In this document: positions 1 to 8,894 of the stretch, in pieces | Position numbering within the stretch: position 1 is the stretch's first letter | Layout of the letters: each line of letters opens with the position of its first letter | Assembly (NCBI GenBank): GCA_944380885.1 | Contig: CALWIZ010000016.1 | Location: forward strand, 1 to 46,765 | From: an uncultured Clostridia bacterium | Lineage (GTDB): Bacteria > Bacillota > Clostridia > Oscillospirales > Acutalibacteraceae | Length of the DNA: 46,765 nucleotides | Direction: 5' to 3' | Notes under the pieces: model-generated | Seen by the model: only the letters and a program-made list of their open reading frames with translations | Database searches by the model: none | Told to the model about the DNA's origin: nothing | Made by a program: the position numbers and the translations under genes

Positions 1-39
1 AAGGTCCATTTCGGCGCCCCGTTTCAAGAGCGCCTGATT

Positions 40-68
40 ATAATACCACATCACAGCACCCTTGTCAA
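40..68 (-). promoter_or_regulatory. Sigma-A promoter reading off the left edge
   Basis: On the minus strand TTGACA (68-63) and TATTAT (45-40) are separated by exactly 17 bp. It would start a transcript near base 33 that leaves the window, so the gene served is unknown. The first transcribed bases can form a GGCGC/GGCGCC-type hairpin. Confidence 0.75.
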
Positions 69-103
69 CACTTTTTTTTTAATTTTTTTCATATTTTTTC
101 ATA

Positions 104-121
104 TTGTGGAATTTTCCACAA
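104..121. other. Perfect 8-bp palindrome between sigF and the left-edge promoter
   Basis: TTGTGGAA and TTCCACAA flank a 2-base loop. One half, TTTTCCACA, is one base from the DnaA box consensus TTATCCACA. No T-run follows on the minus strand, so it is not a convincing sigF terminator. It could be a protein-binding site upstream of the left-edge promoter; the role is inferred only. Confidence 0.4.
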
Positions 122-163
122 CATATAGTATATATGCATTTTTTTGAGAAATATACATCGTGA

Positions 164-829
164 TTATTTTATCAATTCGCGTAGCTTTAACAATATTTTT
201 TTCTCAGCGCGCGACACCTGTACCTGCGTCATATTCATCAGCTCCGCGGTCTTGTTTTGCGTAAGATATTCGTAATATCTGTAAGTGACAATACGTTTTT
301 CCGTTTCGTCAAGCTTTTCAAACGCGGCGTCAAGCAGCAGCCTGTCCGATATTTCATCTTCAGTGCTCACCGTTGGCAGATCAGTTTCAGAGGTCTCACC
401 GTCGTCATCTCTTGTGAGTGATACTGTCGGCTGAGCAGCACACATTGCCTCGGTTATCTCTTCGGGTGAAACTCCGAGCCTTTCCGCCAGCTCTGACACG
501 GTAGGCTCTCTGCAGAGCTTCTGCTCCATAATCTGTTTTTCACGGTTTATTTTGAGTCCCAGTTCCTTTACACTTCTTGAAACCTTAACCGCTCCGCCGT
601 CCCGGAAAAGCCGGCGAATTTCACCCATAATGACCGGCACTGCATAGGTTGAAAAGCAAAGTCCCCTCTGCTCATCAAATGCGTCGGTCGCCTTTATAAG
701 TCCTATACAGCCTGCCTGATATAAGTCATCATACTCAATTCCCCGTCCTGCAAAACGGCGGCAGAGCGAATGCACGAGTCCGAGATTTTCCTCAATAAAG
801 CGGTCACGGTCAAGTCTTTCTTTAAGCAT
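164..829 (-). CDS. sigF: RNA polymerase sporulation sigma factor SigF (SpoIIAC)
   Basis: This 221-residue sigma-70 family protein should direct early forespore transcription after asymmetric division. Region 2 lies at about residues 12-80 (DDLYQAGCIGL, then FSTYAVPVIMGEIRR), region 3 at 90-130, and region 4 with its helix-turn-helix at 170-218 (TQVQVSRAEKKIL). The ATG overlaps the end of spoIIAB by 8 bp, so translation is probably coupled. SigG is the closest alternative, but the position directly after spoIIAA-spoIIAB makes SigF the better call. Confidence 0.95.
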   Translation of the reverse strand: MLKERLDRDRFIEENLGLVHSLCRRFAGRGIEYDDLYQAGCIGLIKATDAFDEQRGLCFSTYAVPVIMGEIRRLFRDGGAVKVSRSVKELGLKINREKQIMEQKLCREPTVSELAERLGVSPEEITEAMCAAQPTVSLTRDDDGETSETDLPTVSTEDEISDRLLLDAAFEKLDETEKRIVTYRYYEYLTQNKTAELMNMTQVQVSRAEKKILLKLRELIK

Positions 830-1265
830 TAAGACTTATTCGCCTGCTTATTCTTTTAGTCATTACAATGCTTGTGCCCTTTCCGAGAGCTGAACGCACC
901 TTTACAGTGTCCATGAAGCTCTGCATTACAGCGAAACCGAGTCCGGCACGCTCTCCGCCGACGGTGGTATAAAGCGGCTCCATAGCCTTTTCCACATTTT
1001 CTATTCCGCAGCCGGCATCTCTTATTTTTATGCGTATAATGTTGTTTTCGCACAGCTCGCCCGATATGTAAATTTTCCCGATTTTTTCCTTATAGGCGTG
1101 AACTATACAGTTTGTAACCGCCTCGGAAACAGCGGTTTTGATATCGTTTATTTCCTCAAGTGTGGGGTCGAGCTGAGCGGCAAAGGCTGATATGCACGCC
1201 CTCGCGAACCCCTCGTTTGCCGATTTTGCCATTATGTTCATACTGAATTTATTGTTTATCTGCAT
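822..1265 (-). CDS. spoIIAB: Anti-sigma F factor SpoIIAB
   Basis: A 147-residue GHKL-fold serine kinase that holds SigF inactive and phosphorylates SpoIIAA. The N box is visible as EAVTNCIVHAY (about residues 48-58), followed by the G1 motif DAGCGI and the G2-like GLGFAVMQSFMD. Length matches the family. The ATG is preceded by GGAGGG, which lies inside the last codons of spoIIAA, and the gap between them is 2 bp. Its 3' end overlaps sigF. Confidence 0.95.
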   Translation of the reverse strand: MQINNKFSMNIMAKSANEGFARACISAFAAQLDPTLEEINDIKTAVSEAVTNCIVHAYKEKIGKIYISGELCENNIIRIKIRDAGCGIENVEKAMEPLYTTVGGERAGLGFAVMQSFMDTVKVRSALGKGTSIVMTKRISRRISLNA

Positions 1266-1267
1266 TT

Positions 1268-1579
1268 TCAGCGTCCCTCCAGTTTTGCAAGCCTTTCTAT
1301 TCCGGCGAGCTTCATTACTCGGTATATCTGTTCGGAAGTTTCTGTAATATAAAGCTCCGAACCGGTCTTTTTCAAATTTCTGTATCTTCCCATTACAAGA
1401 CCTATGCCCGAACTGTCCATAAAGCTGATATTTTTGAAATTAAGCACCAGCCTTGACGGCATATTGAGTTCAACGGCGTTATCTATAGCCTCGCGCATTT
1501 CCCTTGCCGAGTGATGGTCAAGCTCGCCCGACAGATAGGCGGTGACCGTCTCACCGTTTACCTTTATTTCCACTGACAT
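1268..1579 (-). CDS. spoIIAA: Anti-sigma F factor antagonist SpoIIAA
   Basis: A 103-residue STAS-domain protein and first gene of the spoIIA operon. The phosphorylation loop reads MDSSGIGLVMGRY, with the target serine near residue 57. In its unphosphorylated form the family binds SpoIIAB and frees SigF. The frame is open upstream to 1624, but the ATG at 1579 has an AGGTGA ribosome binding site and gives the normal family length, so I chose it. Confidence 0.94.
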   Translation of the reverse strand: MSVEIKVNGETVTAYLSGELDHHSAREMREAIDNAVELNMPSRLVLNFKNISFMDSSGIGLVMGRYRNLKKTGSELYITETSEQIYRVMKLAGIERLAKLEGR

Positions 1580-1612
1580 TTCTGCTTCACCTCGCTTCAG
1601 GTAAAAAAGAGC

Positions 1613-1654
1613 ATAAAAAAACAAGCCCTTACTTATATATAATAAAGGCTTGTC
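1613..1654 (-). terminator. Intrinsic terminator of folC
   Basis: On the minus strand ACAAGCC pairs with GGCTTGT around an AT-rich loop and is followed by a run of seven Ts. It separates folC from spoIIAA. Confidence 0.8.
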
Positions 1655-1681
1655 CCCGAGAAATTTGTCATAACCTGTAAG

Positions 1682-2920
1682 CTATTTCAAATTTTCATAA
1701 AACATTTTTAGTTCGTTTCTTATTCCTCCGGCAAGATAGAGCGAGCCGAAAACAAAAACCGGTTCTCCCGCCGCCAGAGAATAAGATTTTTCTATTGCGT
1801 CACTGTAGCTGTCCGCTGTAAAAGAAGGGCAGTATTTCGAAGCTTTCCGGGCAAGCTCCCCCGCCTCAAGGGAGCGTGGCATATTCTCGACTGTCACCGC
1901 CACAGCCGCTTTGCAAAACGGAAGTGTGGCGGCAAGCACAGAAGAACAGTCCTTGTCACGCATCATACCTATTACCGCGGTAACTTTGCCGGCGTAGCGG
2001 GAGAGAATACCGGCGAGCGCTTTTGCTCCGTCCGGATTATGGGCTCCGTCAAGCAGAATAAGCGGTTTTTCGCATATTATTTCCGCCCTTGCCGGAAAAA
2101 TGGTTTCTTTAAGCGCCTTTGCTACCGTTTCATACGGTATTTTAAATCCGCTGTTTGCTACTGTCTCTATGACGGTGAGCGCGTTTTCTATCTGGTGTCT
2201 TCCGGCAAGGCTTATACGATATTCTTTATCCTTATATATAAATATGCTGCCGGATTCGTCGCAGGAAATCACCCGAAGCTGTGATTTATCCGGTATTACA
2301 AGCCGGTTAGCGGTGTTTTCAATCACGCGCAGGGCGTTTTCAGGCTGGTCATACGACGAGACCGTAACCGGACTGTTCTTTATAATACCGCATTTTTCGG
2401 CTGCTATTTTTTCCACCGTATCACCGAGCACCGCCGAATGGTCCATACCTATTTTTGTAATTACGGTAACTGCGCTGTTCAGTATATTTGTGGCGTCAAG
2501 CCGTCCTCCCAGTCCGGTCTCGGCGATAACTATATCGCATTTTTTATCGCTGAAATACGAAAAAGCAGCCGCCGCAACAAACTCAAATTCGCTTAAATCT
2601 ATTCCTGTCTCTCTGACCAGCTCCGCGTACCTTACAAGATCATTTTCGGAAATAAATTCCCCGTTTATCTGTATCCTTTCCCTGAAGTTTATAATATAAG
2701 GAGAGATAAAAAGTCCGGTCTTATATCCTGCCTCCTTTAAAATTTTTGCAAGCATAGCCGAAACCGATCCCTTGCCGTTGGTTCCGGCGATATGTACCGA
2801 AAAAAAATTATTCTGCGGGCTGCCAAGTGCCGCCGCTGCCGCGGTTATACGGCAGAGTCCGGCAGGTCTTGAAAAATTGCCGAGAGAATGTATAAATTCA
2901 AGCGTTTGAGAGTAATTCAA
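1682..2920 (-). CDS. folC: Bifunctional folylpolyglutamate synthase/dihydrofolate synthase
   Basis: A 412-residue Mur-ligase family enzyme that adds glutamate to dihydropteroate or folates in the cytosol, using ATP. The P-loop HIAGTNGKGS is at residues 43-52. ETGLGGRLDATN near 140 and DGAHNPDG near 290 are family signatures. The start is a TTG at 2920 preceded by AAAGGTGA; no closer ATG fits the N-terminal family sequence. It is followed by its own terminator before spoIIAA. Confidence 0.93.
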   Translation of the reverse strand: MNYSQTLEFIHSLGNFSRPAGLCRITAAAAALGSPQNNFFSVHIAGTNGKGSVSAMLAKILKEAGYKTGLFISPYIINFRERIQINGEFISENDLVRYAELVRETGIDLSEFEFVAAAAFSYFSDKKCDIVIAETGLGGRLDATNILNSAVTVITKIGMDHSAVLGDTVEKIAAEKCGIIKNSPVTVSSYDQPENALRVIENTANRLVIPDKSQLRVISCDESGSIFIYKDKEYRISLAGRHQIENALTVIETVANSGFKIPYETVAKALKETIFPARAEIICEKPLILLDGAHNPDGAKALAGILSRYAGKVTAVIGMMRDKDCSSVLAATLPFCKAAVAVTVENMPRSLEAGELARKASKYCPSFTADSYSDAIEKSYSLAAGEPVFVFGSLYLAGGIRNELKMFYENLK

Positions 2921-3160
2921 AAAATCACCTTTAATTCCATAATATGGCGTGTATTGTCTGCCTCGCGATGTCTATAATATTAACGGACACAAAAGACTAC
3001 GCAGACGAAACGGTGCCTGTAACAAAAAGCGCTCGGTACCGATGGCGCAGTATGTTTGTTGTCCCGGAATGCGGCAACAGGCATACCCGTCACAGAAAGA
3101 CGCAGCTGCAAAAAGGTAACCGTTGTCTGCAAACCGAAAAGCGCGCTTTATTTATCGAAA

Positions 3161-3196
3161 GAGGCTGCCCTTGTTACGGGGCAGCTTCTTTTATTT
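3161..3196. terminator. Terminator hairpin after cysK
   Basis: GGCTGCCC and GGGGCAGC form a stem just beyond the cysK stop. The T-run is better on the plus strand (CTTCTTTTATTT) than on the minus strand. The rest of 2921-3206 holds no gene I can support. Confidence 0.55.
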
Positions 3197-3206
3197 GATA
3201 TTCCGA

Positions 3207-4136
3207 TTATTCAAAAAGCTCGGTTGACAAGTACCTGTCTCCGGTATCGGGCAGTAAAACAACAATCGTTTTTCCTTCGTTTTTCTCACGCTTCGCGAGC
3301 TCCTTTGCCGCGTGCAGAGCCGCTCCCGAAGAAATTCCGACAAGCACTCCCTCTCGCCTGCCCATTTCCCTGCCGGCGGCAAACGCCTCCTCGCTTGTGA
3401 CCGTCATAATCTCGTCGCATACCGAAACATCAAGCACCTCAGGCACAAAGCCGGCGCCTATGCCCTGGAGCTTATGCGGTCCGGCGCTTTTGCCTGAGAG
3501 CACCGCCGAATCAGACGGCTCGACCGCCACAATTTTTATATCAGGATTTTTTGATTTAAGGTATCTGCCGACACCGGTGACTGTGCCGCCCGTGCCCACG
3601 CCTGCTACGAATATATCCACCTTACCGTCGGTATCCTCATATATTTCGGGACCTGTCGTCTCAAAATGCGCTTTCGGGTTGGCAGGATTTACAAACTGCC
3701 CCGCGATAATGCTGCCGGGGATTTCGGCTTTAAGCTCTTCCGCCTTTTCTATCGCTCCGGTCATACCCTTTTTGCCGTCGGTCAGCACAAGCTCGGCGCC
3801 GTACGCTTTTACTAACCTCCTGCGCTCTTCAGACATTGTATCCGGCATAACTATTACCGCCTTGTAACCTCTTGCCGCCGCAACCGCCGCAAGACCTATG
3901 CCGGTATTCCCGGAAGTCGGCTCAATTATAACCGCTCCGGGTTTAAGCTCTCCGGTTTTCTCAGCCTCGTCAAGCATAGCTTTCGCCACTCTGTCCTTTA
4001 CCGAGCCTGCCGGATTGAAATACTCCAACTTCGCGAGCAGTCTCGCTTTGAGTCCGTATTCCTTTTCTATTCCCGAAAGCTCAAGCAGCGGAGTCCCGCC
4101 TATAAGCTGATCGGCGCTTTTATATATTTTTGACAT
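3207..4136 (-). CDS. cysK: Cysteine synthase A (O-acetylserine sulfhydrylase)
   Basis: A 309-residue fold-type II PLP enzyme making cysteine from O-acetylserine and sulfide. The PLP lysine is K47 in NPAGSVKDR; the substrate loop PTSGNTG lies near residue 73 and the phosphate-binding loop GTGGTVTGVG near 182. Length is standard. It lies 18 bp downstream of the MBL-fold gene on the same strand, so the two are probably cotranscribed. Confidence 0.95.
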   Translation of the reverse strand: MSKIYKSADQLIGGTPLLELSGIEKEYGLKARLLAKLEYFNPAGSVKDRVAKAMLDEAEKTGELKPGAVIIEPTSGNTGIGLAAVAAARGYKAVIVMPDTMSEERRRLVKAYGAELVLTDGKKGMTGAIEKAEELKAEIPGSIIAGQFVNPANPKAHFETTGPEIYEDTDGKVDIFVAGVGTGGTVTGVGRYLKSKNPDIKIVAVEPSDSAVLSGKSAGPHKLQGIGAGFVPEVLDVSVCDEIMTVTSEEAFAAGREMGRREGVLVGISSGAALHAAKELAKREKNEGKTIVVLLPDTGDRYLSTELFE

Positions 4137-4153
4137 TTAAAACTCTTCTTTCC

Positions 4154-5755
4154 TTATTTATCCCATTTGTTGCACAGTGACGTTATCTGGTCTGCGAAGG
4201 CTGCGATATCCTTGTTCGCGCCCTCCCTGTACTTTTCTATTACGCTTAAAAGCCGCTTTCCGGCTGTAACAAGTCTTGCGTATACGCTCGACTCACGCCC
4301 CTGACGATACTGCTTTTTCTCAATTTTTTTGCGGTTGCCCTTTTCTACGCACAAACCGGTTATAAGGTCATACACCGAAGCATTGTAAGGCGCTGCCGCC
4401 GGTATTCCGAGTGTTTGGGTGACGGTAGCGGCAAACTCGTCGCACACCTCATCGTCTCCGTGGTTTACAAAAACAAGTTTCGGCTTTTGCTTGAATCCGT
4501 CAAGCCATGAGAGCAGTATTTTTTTATCCGCGTGGCCGCTTATGCCCTCAAGTGTTTCAATATGCGCGTTTACCTTTATTGTTTCGCCGAAAAGGCGTAC
4601 CTTGTCCGCTCCTTCAAGCAATATACGTCCGAGAGTGCCCTCTGACTGATAGCCGACAAACAGCACCGTACACTCGTTACGCCATAGATTATGCTTTAAA
4701 TGGTGTCGTATCCTACCCGCTTCACACATTCCGCTTGCCGACAGTATTATTTTCGGGGTTTTGTCTATATTTATGCGCATTGAATCCTCACTCGTGACCG
4801 AGAGCTTCAAATCCGAAAATTTGATCGGGTCTATGCCGCTGTCAAGCAACGATATAGTCTCTTTATCATAAAACTCACGCATAGAGCCGCTGTAAATATC
4901 AGTAGCCTCCACAGCAAGCGGACTGTCCACATACACCGGAAACCGGTCATGACCCTTTACAAGGCCTTTTTCCTTTATGGTACGCAGCAGATAAAGAAGC
5001 TCCTGAGTTCTGCCCACCGCGAACGAGGGAATCACCACATTGCCGCCGCGGTCAAGGGTCTCCTGTATTATCCTCGTAAGCTGTCCGATATAATCAGGAC
5101 GCTCACCGTGCAGTCGGTTTCCGTAGGTCGATTCGATAACAACATAATCTGCCTCTTCCGGCTGTCCCGGATTATTTATGAGCGGACGGTCAACATTTCC
5201 GAGGTCACCCGAAAAGACTATTTTTTCAGTTCTGCCGTTTTCCGTCACCGTTACCGTAATACTTGCCGAGCCGAGAAGATGCCCTGCGTCGGTAAACTTT
5301 ATTTTTATACCGTCGCAGATATCGTATTCCTTTTCGTAGCTGCATGAGACAAACTGCTTCATTGTTTTCTGCACATCTTCCGCCGTATACAGCGGAACAT
5401 AAGGCTCCGCCCCCGAGCGCTTTGCCTTGCGGTTGCGCCAGCCTGCCTCGAACTCCTGAATATGAGCCGAGTCCATAAGCATTATGCCGCACAGCCGCGC
5501 CGTAGCCGAGGTAGCGTATATATGCCCGTTAAAGCCGCCGGCGCACAGCGCGGGTATCTTGCCCGAGTGGTCTATATGAGCGTGGGTCAAAAGCACCGTA
5601 TCGACCTGACCGGGCAGCACCGGCAAATCGGCGTTTTCGTAAATATCCTGTCCCTGCTCCATACCGCAGTCAACCATAACCGTTCTGCCGCACGCCTCGA
5701 TAAGCGTACACGAGCCGGTAACCTCATGTGTGGCACCGTAAAACATTATTTTCAA
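4154..5755 (-). CDS. MBL-fold/beta-CASP RNA-metabolism hydrolase
   Basis: A 533-residue metallo-beta-lactamase fold protein with beta-CASP and RMMBL parts, related to CPSF73 and RNase J nucleases. Zinc ligands are in THAHIDH (H58, H60, D62, H63). The beta-CASP region has SFAVGRTQELLYLL, and later motifs SASGMCEAGRIRHH and SGHADK are typical of this class. It probably acts on RNA in the cytosol, but the substrate is unknown. Start is TTG (5755) after AAAGG; an in-frame ATG three codons later (5746) is possible. Confidence 0.85.
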   Translation of the reverse strand: MKIMFYGATHEVTGSCTLIEACGRTVMVDCGMEQGQDIYENADLPVLPGQVDTVLLTHAHIDHSGKIPALCAGGFNGHIYATSATARLCGIMLMDSAHIQEFEAGWRNRKAKRSGAEPYVPLYTAEDVQKTMKQFVSCSYEKEYDICDGIKIKFTDAGHLLGSASITVTVTENGRTEKIVFSGDLGNVDRPLINNPGQPEEADYVVIESTYGNRLHGERPDYIGQLTRIIQETLDRGGNVVIPSFAVGRTQELLYLLRTIKEKGLVKGHDRFPVYVDSPLAVEATDIYSGSMREFYDKETISLLDSGIDPIKFSDLKLSVTSEDSMRINIDKTPKIILSASGMCEAGRIRHHLKHNLWRNECTVLFVGYQSEGTLGRILLEGADKVRLFGETIKVNAHIETLEGISGHADKKILLSWLDGFKQKPKLVFVNHGDDEVCDEFAATVTQTLGIPAAAPYNASVYDLITGLCVEKGNRKKIEKKQYRQGRESSVYARLVTAGKRLLSVIEKYREGANKDIAAFADQITSLCNKWDK

Positions 5756-5909
5756 GCAATCACGCCCTTTCTTTTATAATTATAATCTCTTGACGCCCAT
5801 ACTTCAACAAATATTTGAATTTCAGTTTCGCGGGTTTTGGAAGTATACAATAAATTTTATGCCCGAAAACGGTTTAAATATTATTCAACATTTTTTTAAA
5901 AAAGTCTTT

Positions 5910-5938
5910 TTGTGTCGAATGATTTGTGGTATTATATA
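5910..5938 (+). promoter_or_regulatory. Likely promoter of prs
   Basis: TTGTGT at 5910-5915 and TATATA at 5933-5938 with a 17-bp spacer, about 45 bp ahead of the prs start codon. The match to consensus is moderate. Confidence 0.5.
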
Positions 5939-5980
5939 TATGAGATTTTTCAGCAAATTTTTTCAACGGAGGGCTTAAAA

Positions 5981-7111
5981 ATGTCAAGTATAGATTTCAA
6001 GCATACCCCTTTCGGCGACCTGGCGCTGATAAGTATGCGCGGGTGCGAGGATATCTCCTCACAGGTGGACTATTACTTAAAGCAGTGGCGCAGCATTCCC
6101 GACGATGAATCGTTCGTTATCCCGGCAAACTGCCCCCGCTTCGGAACAGGCGAGGCAAAGGCGGTGCTTAAGCACACCGCGAGAGGTCTTGACGCATTCA
6201 TAATATGCGACTGCTTCAATTACAATGTCACCTACAAGATGTACGGTCAGACAGTCCCCATGAGTCCGGACGACCATTATCAGGACTTAAAGCGCATAAT
6301 AGCGGCGCTCGGTGGCAAGGCGAGAAGAATAACCGTTATAATGCCTATGCTTTACGAGGGAAGACAGCACAGAAGAACCACCCGCGAATCGATGGACTGC
6401 GCAATGGCTCTTCAGGAGCTGGTCTCGATGGGAGTAAAGAACATAGTCACCTTCGACGCTCACGACCCGCGCGTCAACAATGCCATACCGCTTGACGGCT
6501 TCGACAATGTTCAGGCAGCTTACCAGATGATAAAAGCCCTTTTGAGAACCGTGCCTGACATTAAGCTTGACCGCGAGCATACAATGATAGTTTCTCCCGA
6601 CGAGGGCGGAATGGGTCGCTGTATCTACTATTCATCAGTTCTCGGTCTTGAGCTCGGAATGTTCTACAAGCGCCGCAACTACTCGGTAATAATCAACGGC
6701 AGAAACCCGATAGAGGCTCATGAGTTCCTCGGTAACGACATCACCGGCAAAGACCTCATTCTGGTTGACGATATGATTTCCTCGGGCGAATCAATGCTCG
6801 ATATAGCCGCAAAGCTCAAGGAAAAGGGAGCCGGCAGGATATTCATTTTCGCAACCTTCGGTCTTTTTGTCGAAGGCTTTGACAAGTTCGATCAGTACTA
6901 TGCCGACGGAAAGATTGACAAGATATTCACTACAAACCTTATTTATCAGCCGGACGAGCTTTTGAAGCGCGAATGGTACTGCAGCGTAAATATGTCAAAA
7001 TACATCGCGCTGCTTGTTGATACTCTCAACTACGATAACTCAATAAGCAGTCTCCTTGACCCGGTAGACCGTATAAAGAAAATCGTTGCCAAATACGGAC
7101 AGGACAAGTAA
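5981..7111 (+). CDS. prs: Ribose-phosphate pyrophosphokinase
   Basis: A 376-residue enzyme of the type that makes PRPP from ribose 5-phosphate and ATP for nucleotide, histidine and tryptophan synthesis. The PRPP-binding loop is LVDDMISSGESM, and DAHDPRVNNAIP is in the position of the ribose-5-phosphate and metal site. It is longer than classical 315-residue Prs, fitting the larger clostridial form. The ATG at 5981 follows ACGGAGGG by a good distance; the frame is open further upstream but lacks a ribosome site. It is monocistronic, ending in a strong terminator. Confidence 0.9.
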   Translation: MSSIDFKHTPFGDLALISMRGCEDISSQVDYYLKQWRSIPDDESFVIPANCPRFGTGEAKAVLKHTARGLDAFIICDCFNYNVTYKMYGQTVPMSPDDHYQDLKRIIAALGGKARRITVIMPMLYEGRQHRRTTRESMDCAMALQELVSMGVKNIVTFDAHDPRVNNAIPLDGFDNVQAAYQMIKALLRTVPDIKLDREHTMIVSPDEGGMGRCIYYSSVLGLELGMFYKRRNYSVIINGRNPIEAHEFLGNDITGKDLILVDDMISSGESMLDIAAKLKEKGAGRIFIFATFGLFVEGFDKFDQYYADGKIDKIFTTNLIYQPDELLKREWYCSVNMSKYIALLVDTLNYDNSISSLLDPVDRIKKIVAKYGQDK

Positions 7112-7133
7112 TAACATATTCAAACAAAAATAT

Positions 7134-7172
7134 GGCTGCCGCTCGTTATTCACGAGCGGCAGCCGTTTAATA
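7134..7172. terminator. Strong bidirectional terminator between prs and the ABC permease
   Basis: GGCTGCCGCTCG and CGAGCGGCAGCC form a perfect 12-bp stem with a 7-base loop. It serves convergent prs and the minus-strand ABC operon. Confidence 0.85.
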
Positions 7173-7193
7173 TACACTTGGTTCAAATCAGAG

Positions 7194-8894
7194 TCAGTAT
7201 TCGGCATATGTTTCTGTGCTGCCGGCATCTACGCGCTGCTCAAGATTAAGGCTTTCAAGATATTCAATAGTATTTTTAAAATTATCTTCTATATAAAGTT
7301 CATAGTAACAATAATCATATTCTTTATCCAATCCTGTAATATCACAGGACATATATAAATTCCCCGAAAGCAATTCGTCCGTGGCTGACGGTATGTCCGA
7401 CACATACGCTTCCTCAAGACCTTTAAGCTCTGAAGCTGTGATCTGCACCGAGTCACTCCAATACTCCTGATCATATATCGAAATAGACAGGTTGTTGCCG
7501 ATAAACTTATCAAAACTGTTTCTTATACTTTTAATGTTTTCCTCGCTTTTTATTATTTCAAGAAGTTCATCGGTGAAATATTTATAATTCACATAATAGG
7601 TTCTTTTCATTTCCCCGAACCTCAGCTTGTAGCTTATATTTATTACTTCATAGTCTTCGCCGCCGTTTTCATTCACTATTTTTTCGTGCAGTTTCATAAC
7701 AAGAGACGGATCTTCAAATCTGACCGATACCTGACCGAATGATACAGACGCATACTTCACCGACTCTTTTTCCGGTATTCTTGAAGAATATCCAAACGCG
7801 CCGCTCCATAGAAACAGTGCCAGCGCGCCGATAAGCGCCACAGAACAGCCGCCTATTACAAGTGATTTTTTGACCGTTTTAAAGCCCCGGTCATTTACGG
7901 CTCCGAATGTCACCGCCGCGAGCGCTCCGCCTATTACGGCAAATACCCAGAACATAGCTGTTAACTGATTGCCAGCGAATACGGTTCCGAGCGCGTAAGC
8001 TCCGATTATTCCGACTATAAGTGCGCATACGATATAAATAAATTTGTAGGCGTAAGACACCCCGCTTTTCTCGCTTTTGCGGCGGCTGTAAAGCAGGAAA
8101 GCCGCAACAAGCGAAATAACCGTTACAAATAAAATTTTTGCCGTAAATACGGCAATATCTGCCGCGGTCACCGGGCTGCCGTTCATAAGCTCGGCAAAAG
8201 TCACGAAAGCATAAATAAAGGGAGATGAATTTGTAAAGAAGGTCGGAATCTCCCCATGAGGAAATCCGACAAGAAAGACCTCGCAAAAGCTCTGGTTTAT
8301 AAGCTGAACCACCGCAATACCGATATTAAAGGTAAAAAATGATATAATAAGGTCGAAAACACTGCCGGACGCAACAATAAATATCATTGAAAACGCGCAG
8401 GACATCAGCAGAATAAGTATATTGTAAACAAAGCCCCACAGTATAAGTCTTATATTTCCCTCAATATAATTTATCGCAAGTATACCGCACATAGCGGCAT
8501 ATGTCAGCGTCATCGGCATAAGCACCGGAATTATGCTTGAGAAAAACCTTGAGGCAAGCAGAGAGCGTCGGTTAAGCGGCAGCGAATGGAAAAAGTCGCT
8601 TGAGCTTCTGCCGTACAGAAAAGCAAAATTTATAAAAAGGTAAAGTATTGCCGCCGCCGTTGTTATAACCGTCACTATGAGTATAAGCGACGGCAGATCC
8701 CTGTTTAAATCGTATACCTTCATATCCGTATTTCCGGGATTCAGCACATTGTTTATATGCATAAGAATATATCCCGGACATATAAGCAGCAGAAAAACAG
8801 TCATAAGCACTGTAAGCCCCATCGTCCGCTTTACGGAATATCTGTAAAGCCTGAACGCAGGGTGAAACCTAACTGATGATATTTTTGACATCAT
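7194..8894 (-). CDS. ABC transporter permease of a YtrA-regulated operon
   Basis: A membrane protein of about 566 residues with an N-terminal helix near residues 20-45, further segments at about 75-320 (for example YAAMCGILAINYI and LILLMSCAFSMIFIV) and a helix near 375. A hydrophilic C-terminal part of about 180 residues follows. The family is not named with certainty. It is the third gene of gntR-ATPase-permease and overlaps the ATPase gene by 26 bp. Tandem ATGs at 8894 and 8891 follow GGAGG; I took the first. Such operons often answer cell-envelope stress, but the substrate cannot be told. Confidence 0.75.
   Translation of the reverse strand: MMSKISSVRFHPAFRLYRYSVKRTMGLTVLMTVFLLLICPGYILMHINNVLNPGNTDMKVYDLNRDLPSLILIVTVITTAAAILYLFINFAFLYGRSSSDFFHSLPLNRRSLLASRFFSSIIPVLMPMTLTYAAMCGILAINYIEGNIRLILWGFVYNILILLMSCAFSMIFIVASGSVFDLIISFFTFNIGIAVVQLINQSFCEVFLVGFPHGEIPTFFTNSSPFIYAFVTFAELMNGSPVTAADIAVFTAKILFVTVISLVAAFLLYSRRKSEKSGVSYAYKFIYIVCALIVGIIGAYALGTVFAGNQLTAMFWVFAVIGGALAAVTFGAVNDRGFKTVKKSLVIGGCSVALIGALALFLWSGAFGYSSRIPEKESVKYASVSFGQVSVRFEDPSLVMKLHEKIVNENGGEDYEVINISYKLRFGEMKRTYYVNYKYFTDELLEIIKSEENIKSIRNSFDKFIGNNLSISIYDQEYWSDSVQITASELKGLEEAYVSDIPSATDELLSGNLYMSCDITGLDKEYDYCYYELYIEDNFKNTIEYLESLNLEQRVDAGSTETYAEY

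Noticed and set aside
164..829. SigG instead of SigF
   Set aside because: Gene order spoIIAA-spoIIAB-sigma is specific to SigF; SigG normally lies near sigE.
2100..2699. 199-residue plus-strand open frame opposite folC
   Set aside because: It mirrors the folC coding sequence, has no ribosome site and reads like an antisense shadow.
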